From DAITAZ01 sp036824045 (GTDB lineage: Bacteria > Pseudomonadota > Gammaproteobacteria > Burkholderiales > Rhodocyclaceae): 23,401 nt of DNA. A program made the position numbers and the translations under genes. Shown here one piece after another: positions 20,338-23,401 of this stretch. Each line of letters starts with the position of its first letter. Positions within the stretch are counted from its first letter, which is position 1. The notes beneath the pieces are model-generated. The model did not search any database and was not told the origin of the DNA. It saw nothing but the letters and a program-made list of their open reading frames with translations. The stretch covers positions 1 through 23,401 of the forward strand of contig DAITAZ010000053.1 of NCBI GenBank assembly GCA_036824045.1. The letters are read 5' to 3'.

Positions 20338-23118
20338 TCAGCCTTGCAGGGACTGGAGTACGGCGATTTGGGTACGCAGCCGTTCGCCGTCCCACTGGGG
20401 GTGATTGCTGCGGGCACCGTCCCGGTAGCGGGTTTTCCACTCGTCGGTGGTAAACGCCTTGCCTCGGGTTTTCTCCAGCCGGCGAAGTTGGCGGATGGCG
20501 TTCGCTTCCGCGTTGGTTTGCTGGTTCAGGCGTGCCAGATGAATCTGGTCGAGGAGGATCTCCGGATCAGCCCTGGGTGGGAGCATCCAGCCGAACCAGT
20601 CCAGCCAGACGCCCGAGCCCGGCGCCGTGGTTCGGGCGGTTCTGGCATTCCAGGCGTCGATGGTTTCGCTGGCTTCTCTGAGGTGCCCGGCTTTGATGCG
20701 GCTCCAGGCCAGGGTGACCGTAAGGATCTTTCGGGCCGCTGGCGAGGCGTGTGGGGGCAATTGGGCCAGATGCGTGGTGGCAAGATGCTCGGCTTCTCGG
20801 TTGCGCCCTATCTGGGATAGATGCCATACCAGCGCCTGGATGGTCTGGGCCTTGTCGACGCCCGCGTGGTGACTGGCGTCCCGTTGCGCATCGTCCACGT
20901 TGGCCTGGAGCAGCGCCCGGACCTCGTCCTGACGCCCGGTCAGCACCAGCAGCCAGGCGAGTTGATTGCGTGCGGCGGACAACCAGGGACGGCCATCCGG
21001 CTTGCCGGCGAGGGTGCTCACCGCGCTGTCCATGAGCTTCACGGCGTCCTCGGGGGACAGGGCACTATCTCTGGCCACGAGCAGGGACTGAAGACGCGCC
21101 CGATACACTGCGTTGGTACGCCCCGTATCGCCCAGCAGGTCGAGTTGGTCGCGGACGATGACCACCGCGTCTGCTTCAGCCGCTTGCTCACCGTAGGCCA
21201 GCGCCGTATCCAGTCGGCGAGGATCATCCGGCGCGAAATTGCTCGCTTCCGTCAGCGCAACAGAGAGGTATCGGTTAAGCGTGGCCTCTGGCGCCGAATA
21301 CTGTTCCCGGGCGTAGGTCTCCATTGCGAGGCGCCAGCGGGCTTCGCTGGTTCTGGCCTGCGCCAGCCGCGCCAGGAAATCGCTCTCCTGCGTGTCCCGG
21401 GCAGGCGCAGCGCGGCCATGGTCAACGGCCATGGCGGGCGGGAAAGGGCTGGGGCCCGAAGACATCATCTGGCCGTTGAGCAGCAGATACAGCGCGACGA
21501 GCATGGGGGCAATGAACGCGGCCAGATAGGTGGTGATTCCCCCTAAGGTGGCGAACGGCCCCGGGGGCGTCGACCTCACCGCCGGGAGTACCAGGCGGAC
21601 CATCAACGATTTGTCGGCAAAGTTCAGCTTCTGGTGGCCCGGAGTGGCCAGATCCCGGAAAGCCCAGCGGATTGCCCGCGATTCAGGCAACACCGGCAAT
21701 CCCTGGGCAAGCATTTTCCGGCGCAAACCGATCAGCAGGCGGGCGGCTTGCCACTGGATGGGGATGCCCATCCCCAGCAGTGCGGCCAGCCCCACCAGCC
21801 ACCAGTCTCCGCCCATGGCGCCAAGCAGCACGAACACGGCTGCACCGACTGTGAGAAAGACGGTGCGTAGTCGTGGCGTGCGGGAAAGCAGCAGAACGTC
21901 CACAACTCGCCCTCCATCCAGGGGGCTGACGGGCAGGAGGTTGAAAAAATTGACCGCCAGAGAGAGCCAACCGAACGCGACGAGAAAGTCCCTCGTCACG
22001 CCGCCCGCCATTTCGCTGGATCCCGCCAGGGCTCCCAGCCCCAGGGCCAGGCCGACGACTGGTCCGGCCAGGCTCACGACGACCTGCTGCAATGGCGTGG
22101 CATTGTGCTTTTCGCCGGCCGTGGCCGCCCCGATGAAGGGAATGAAGAACACGCTCAGGTCCTTGTACCCCAGCAAGGACATGGCGAGGTAGTGGCCCAT
22201 TTCATGGGCGGCGAGCACGGCCACCAGCGCGGGTGCGAGTGACCACGAGTGACTGAGGCCAAAACTGATGGTGGCCACGAGTGCCGTACCCAGCATCAAC
22301 CCCAGCTTGAAGGTGCCGGCCAGCTTACCGCTGCGGCGGGTGCGCAGCATTTCTTCGAAAATCAGCGCTTCGGCCAGCGCGTGCCGTCCGCGAGCGGATT
22401 CATTGCTTAAGCGGAAGGGCGAGCGGATGTTGCGGTTGCCCTGAATCATGCGCAGCGCCAGATTGAGGGCAGCGGTGGGCGTGAAACGGTAGCGCGCGGT
22501 CTGCGGCGTGCTGGTAAGCAGGCCCGCAGCCAGCCACGCCGGGACAATAGCGGCGTGAATCTCGGCGAAACGCTCGAGAATGCGGGCGAGGACGTTGTCG
22601 AGTTTGTCCTCCTGTTCCAGGCGCCGGCGGTGGAATTTCCACTGGACGCCGACGGAGTCCGCTTCGGCGTCTTCCACGTCGACCTTCGCGGGGAAGGATG
22701 GACAGGTATGCATCAGACGGTTGAGGGTGAGGAGGGCGGTTCCGTCGCTTCTGCAGTTGAAGAACTGCACGCTCACCGGCCCTGAGATCTCGGGGTGCTG
22801 ACCCTGACTCACGGCCGCGAGCGTGCCGCTGGTAGCGTGGTGGTAGTAGTCGAAATAGTGGGCCCGTTGCCCCTCACCCACCACCATGGCGGGCATTCTT
22901 GCCGATAGCACCGGGCGAAAGCCCAGCGGTTGCAACTCCCCCCGCGCCAGGTCGAGCACCGCGCGCTGGGCCGAGGGTACGAGGTCTAGCGAAACCAGTG
23001 TTGGACGGGTCGGACGAACCGTTGCACGCATCAGTTGCAGCGCGGTCGTCAGGACAGGCAGCACCCGTCCTTGCAGGACCAGCAATAGGGCAACGATGAC
23101 GAGTTCGATAAGTCCCAA
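20338..23118 (-). CDS. Large M50 (site-2 protease) family membrane protein with helical-repeat C-terminus
   Basis: The 926-residue protein has a hydrophobic N-terminal segment (about 3-30), then a soluble domain of about 230 residues without a recognised family. The intramembrane metalloprotease core (about 265-465) has zinc-binding HEMGH (305-309), a KHNATPLQQVVVSLAGPVVG segment and the third-ligand motif NLLPVSPLDGG (393-403, D401). Another membrane helix follows at about 526-548. The C-terminal extension of about 350 residues is alpha-helical and rich in Ala/Leu/Arg, consistent with degenerate TPR-like repeats. Site-2 proteases cut membrane helices of regulatory substrates; no substrate is evident here. 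The start is uncertain: TTG at 23118 keeps the first hydrophobic segment but has no good Shine-Dalgarno, and the next ATG (23031) would remove it. It stands alone, with its own terminator. Confidence 0.85.
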   Translation of the reverse strand: MGLIELVIVALLLVLQGRVLPVLTTALQLMRATVRPTRPTLVSLDLVPSAQRAVLDLARGELQPLGFRPVLSARMPAMVVGEGQRAHYFDYYHHATSGTLAAVSQGQHPEISGPVSVQFFNCRSDGTALLTLNRLMHTCPSFPAKVDVEDAEADSVGVQWKFHRRRLEQEDKLDNVLARILERFAEIHAAIVPAWLAAGLLTSTPQTARYRFTPTAALNLALRMIQGNRNIRSPFRLSNESARGRHALAEALIFEEMLRTRRSGKLAGTFKLGLMLGTALVATISFGLSHSWSLAPALVAVLAAHEMGHYLAMSLLGYKDLSVFFIPFIGAATAGEKHNATPLQQVVVSLAGPVVGLALGLGALAGSSEMAGGVTRDFLVAFGWLSLAVNFFNLLPVSPLDGGRVVDVLLLSRTPRLRTVFLTVGAAVFVLLGAMGGDWWLVGLAALLGMGIPIQWQAARLLIGLRRKMLAQGLPVLPESRAIRWAFRDLATPGHQKLNFADKSLMVRLVLPAVRSTPPGPFATLGGITTYLAAFIAPMLVALYLLLNGQMMSSGPSPFPPAMAVDHGRAAPARDTQESDFLARLAQARTSEARWRLAMETYAREQYSAPEATLNRYLSVALTEASNFAPDDPRRLDTALAYGEQAAEADAVVIVRDQLDLLGDTGRTNAVYRARLQSLLVARDSALSPEDAVKLMDSAVSTLAGKPDGRPWLSAARNQLAWLLVLTGRQDEVRALLQANVDDAQRDASHHAGVDKAQTIQALVWHLSQIGRNREAEHLATTHLAQLPPHASPAARKILTVTLAWSRIKAGHLREASETIDAWNARTARTTAPGSGVWLDWFGWMLPPRADPEILLDQIHLARLNQQTNAEANAIRQLRRLEKTRGKAFTTDEWKTRYRDGARSNHPQWDGERLRTQIAVLQSLQG

Positions 23119-23288
23119 GGGCGGAATCGCTGAAATGTAAAGGGGAGGGACGGCCGGAGCTTGAACGCATGGGCGTCCCGGTTCTGATTACGGCGACGAA
23201 TAGCCATGTCTGAACGGCACAAGGGGCGTTCCGCCCTTATGCTCCGGGCTATCAGGCGGAAAGGGGCAAAACGCCCGCAACTCCGGAT

Positions 23289-23316
23289 TTGACAGGCGTA
23301 GGATTAACTATATAAT
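23289..23316 (+). promoter_or_regulatory. Consensus sigma-70 promoter for tRNA-Val
   Basis: Perfect TTGACA (23289-23294) and TATAAT (23311-23316) boxes stand 16 bases apart. A GC-rich discriminator (TCGCCCTCC) follows, as in stringently controlled stable-RNA promoters. The tRNA begins about 15 bases past the -10 box. Confidence 0.9.
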
Positions 23317-23330
23317 TCGCCCTCCTTCGT

Positions 23331-23401
23331 AGGCGCGTAGCTCAGCTGGTTAGAGCACCACCTTGACATGGTGGGGGTCGTTGGTTCGAGTCCAATCGCG
23401 C
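23331..23401 (+). tRNA. tRNA-Val (anticodon GAC), 3' end cut by the window
   Basis: The cloverleaf is readable: acceptor 5' strand AGGCGCG (23331-23337), TA, D-arm GCTCAGCTGGTTAGAGC, anticodon stem CCACC/GGTGG around TTGACAT with anticodon GAC at 23365-23367, a variable loop, T-arm GTTGG-TTCGAGT-CCAAT, and the start of the 3' acceptor strand CGCGC. The last acceptor bases, discriminator and CCA lie beyond the window. The core from the D-arm on is nearly identical to enterobacterial tRNA-Val(GAC). Confidence 0.97.

Noticed and set aside
1..23401. CRISPR arrays, insertion sequences, prophage genes
   Set aside because: No regularly spaced direct repeats, transposase motifs, integrase or phage structural genes were seen on either strand.

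Overview
The window is about 23.4 kb of GC-rich, densely packed chromosomal DNA from a polar-flagellated proteobacterium. The gene content (FliE/F/G/H, FlhB/A/F, an FlhG homologue, FliA, a MotC-type stator protein, MinCDE) and the protein styles suggest a betaproteobacterium, perhaps Rhodocyclales-like. That placement is inferred from family resemblance, not from a database search.

Layout, left to right. (1) 1-3102, minus strand: fliF-fliG-fliH, with fliH truncated at the window edge. Its distal part runs into an extreme G/C homopolymer tract that may be an assembly artefact. (2) 3299-3616: fliE, divergent from fliF, with a sigma-54-like element upstream. (3) 3738-5423: three overlapping genes for a periplasmic Sel1-repeat protein with a proline-rich linker and C-terminal membrane anchor, a MotA/TolQ/ExbB-like channel protein, and a DUF2149 protein that resembles ExbD in layout. 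(4) 5482-7573: a NarX/UhpB-type sensor kinase with a LapD/MoxY-like periplasmic region and its LuxR-type response regulator. (5) 7611-10317: a secreted SRPBCC-fold protein (minus), an M20 amidohydrolase (plus) and a spermidine-synthase-like methyltransferase-fold protein (minus). (6) 10377-12331: the minC-minD-minE operon on the minus strand, closed by a clear intrinsic terminator. (7) 12590-19978: flhB-flhA-flhF-flhG-like-fliA-motC on the plus strand. (8) 20338-23118: a large minus-strand site-2-protease-like (M50) membrane protein with a long helical C-terminal extension and its own intrinsic terminator. (9) 23289-23401: a near-consensus sigma-70 promoter driving tRNA-Val(GAC), cut off by the window end.

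How they work together: fliE/F/G/H build the rod/MS-ring/C-ring base. FlhA and FlhB form the export gate. FlhF and the FlhG homologue set flagellar position and number. FliA is the late flagellar sigma factor, and MotC is half of a stator. MinCDE places the division septum.

Points that deserve attention: the Sel1/ExbB-like/DUF2149 set, which looks like an ion-driven inner-membrane machine with an inverted TonB-like partner; an FlhG homologue that keeps the FlhF-activating N-terminal motif but has lost its Walker A loop; an FlhB whose autocleavage motif reads NPTR instead of NPTH; a motC with no motD after it; and the M50 protease fusion. No CRISPR array, insertion sequence or prophage was seen.
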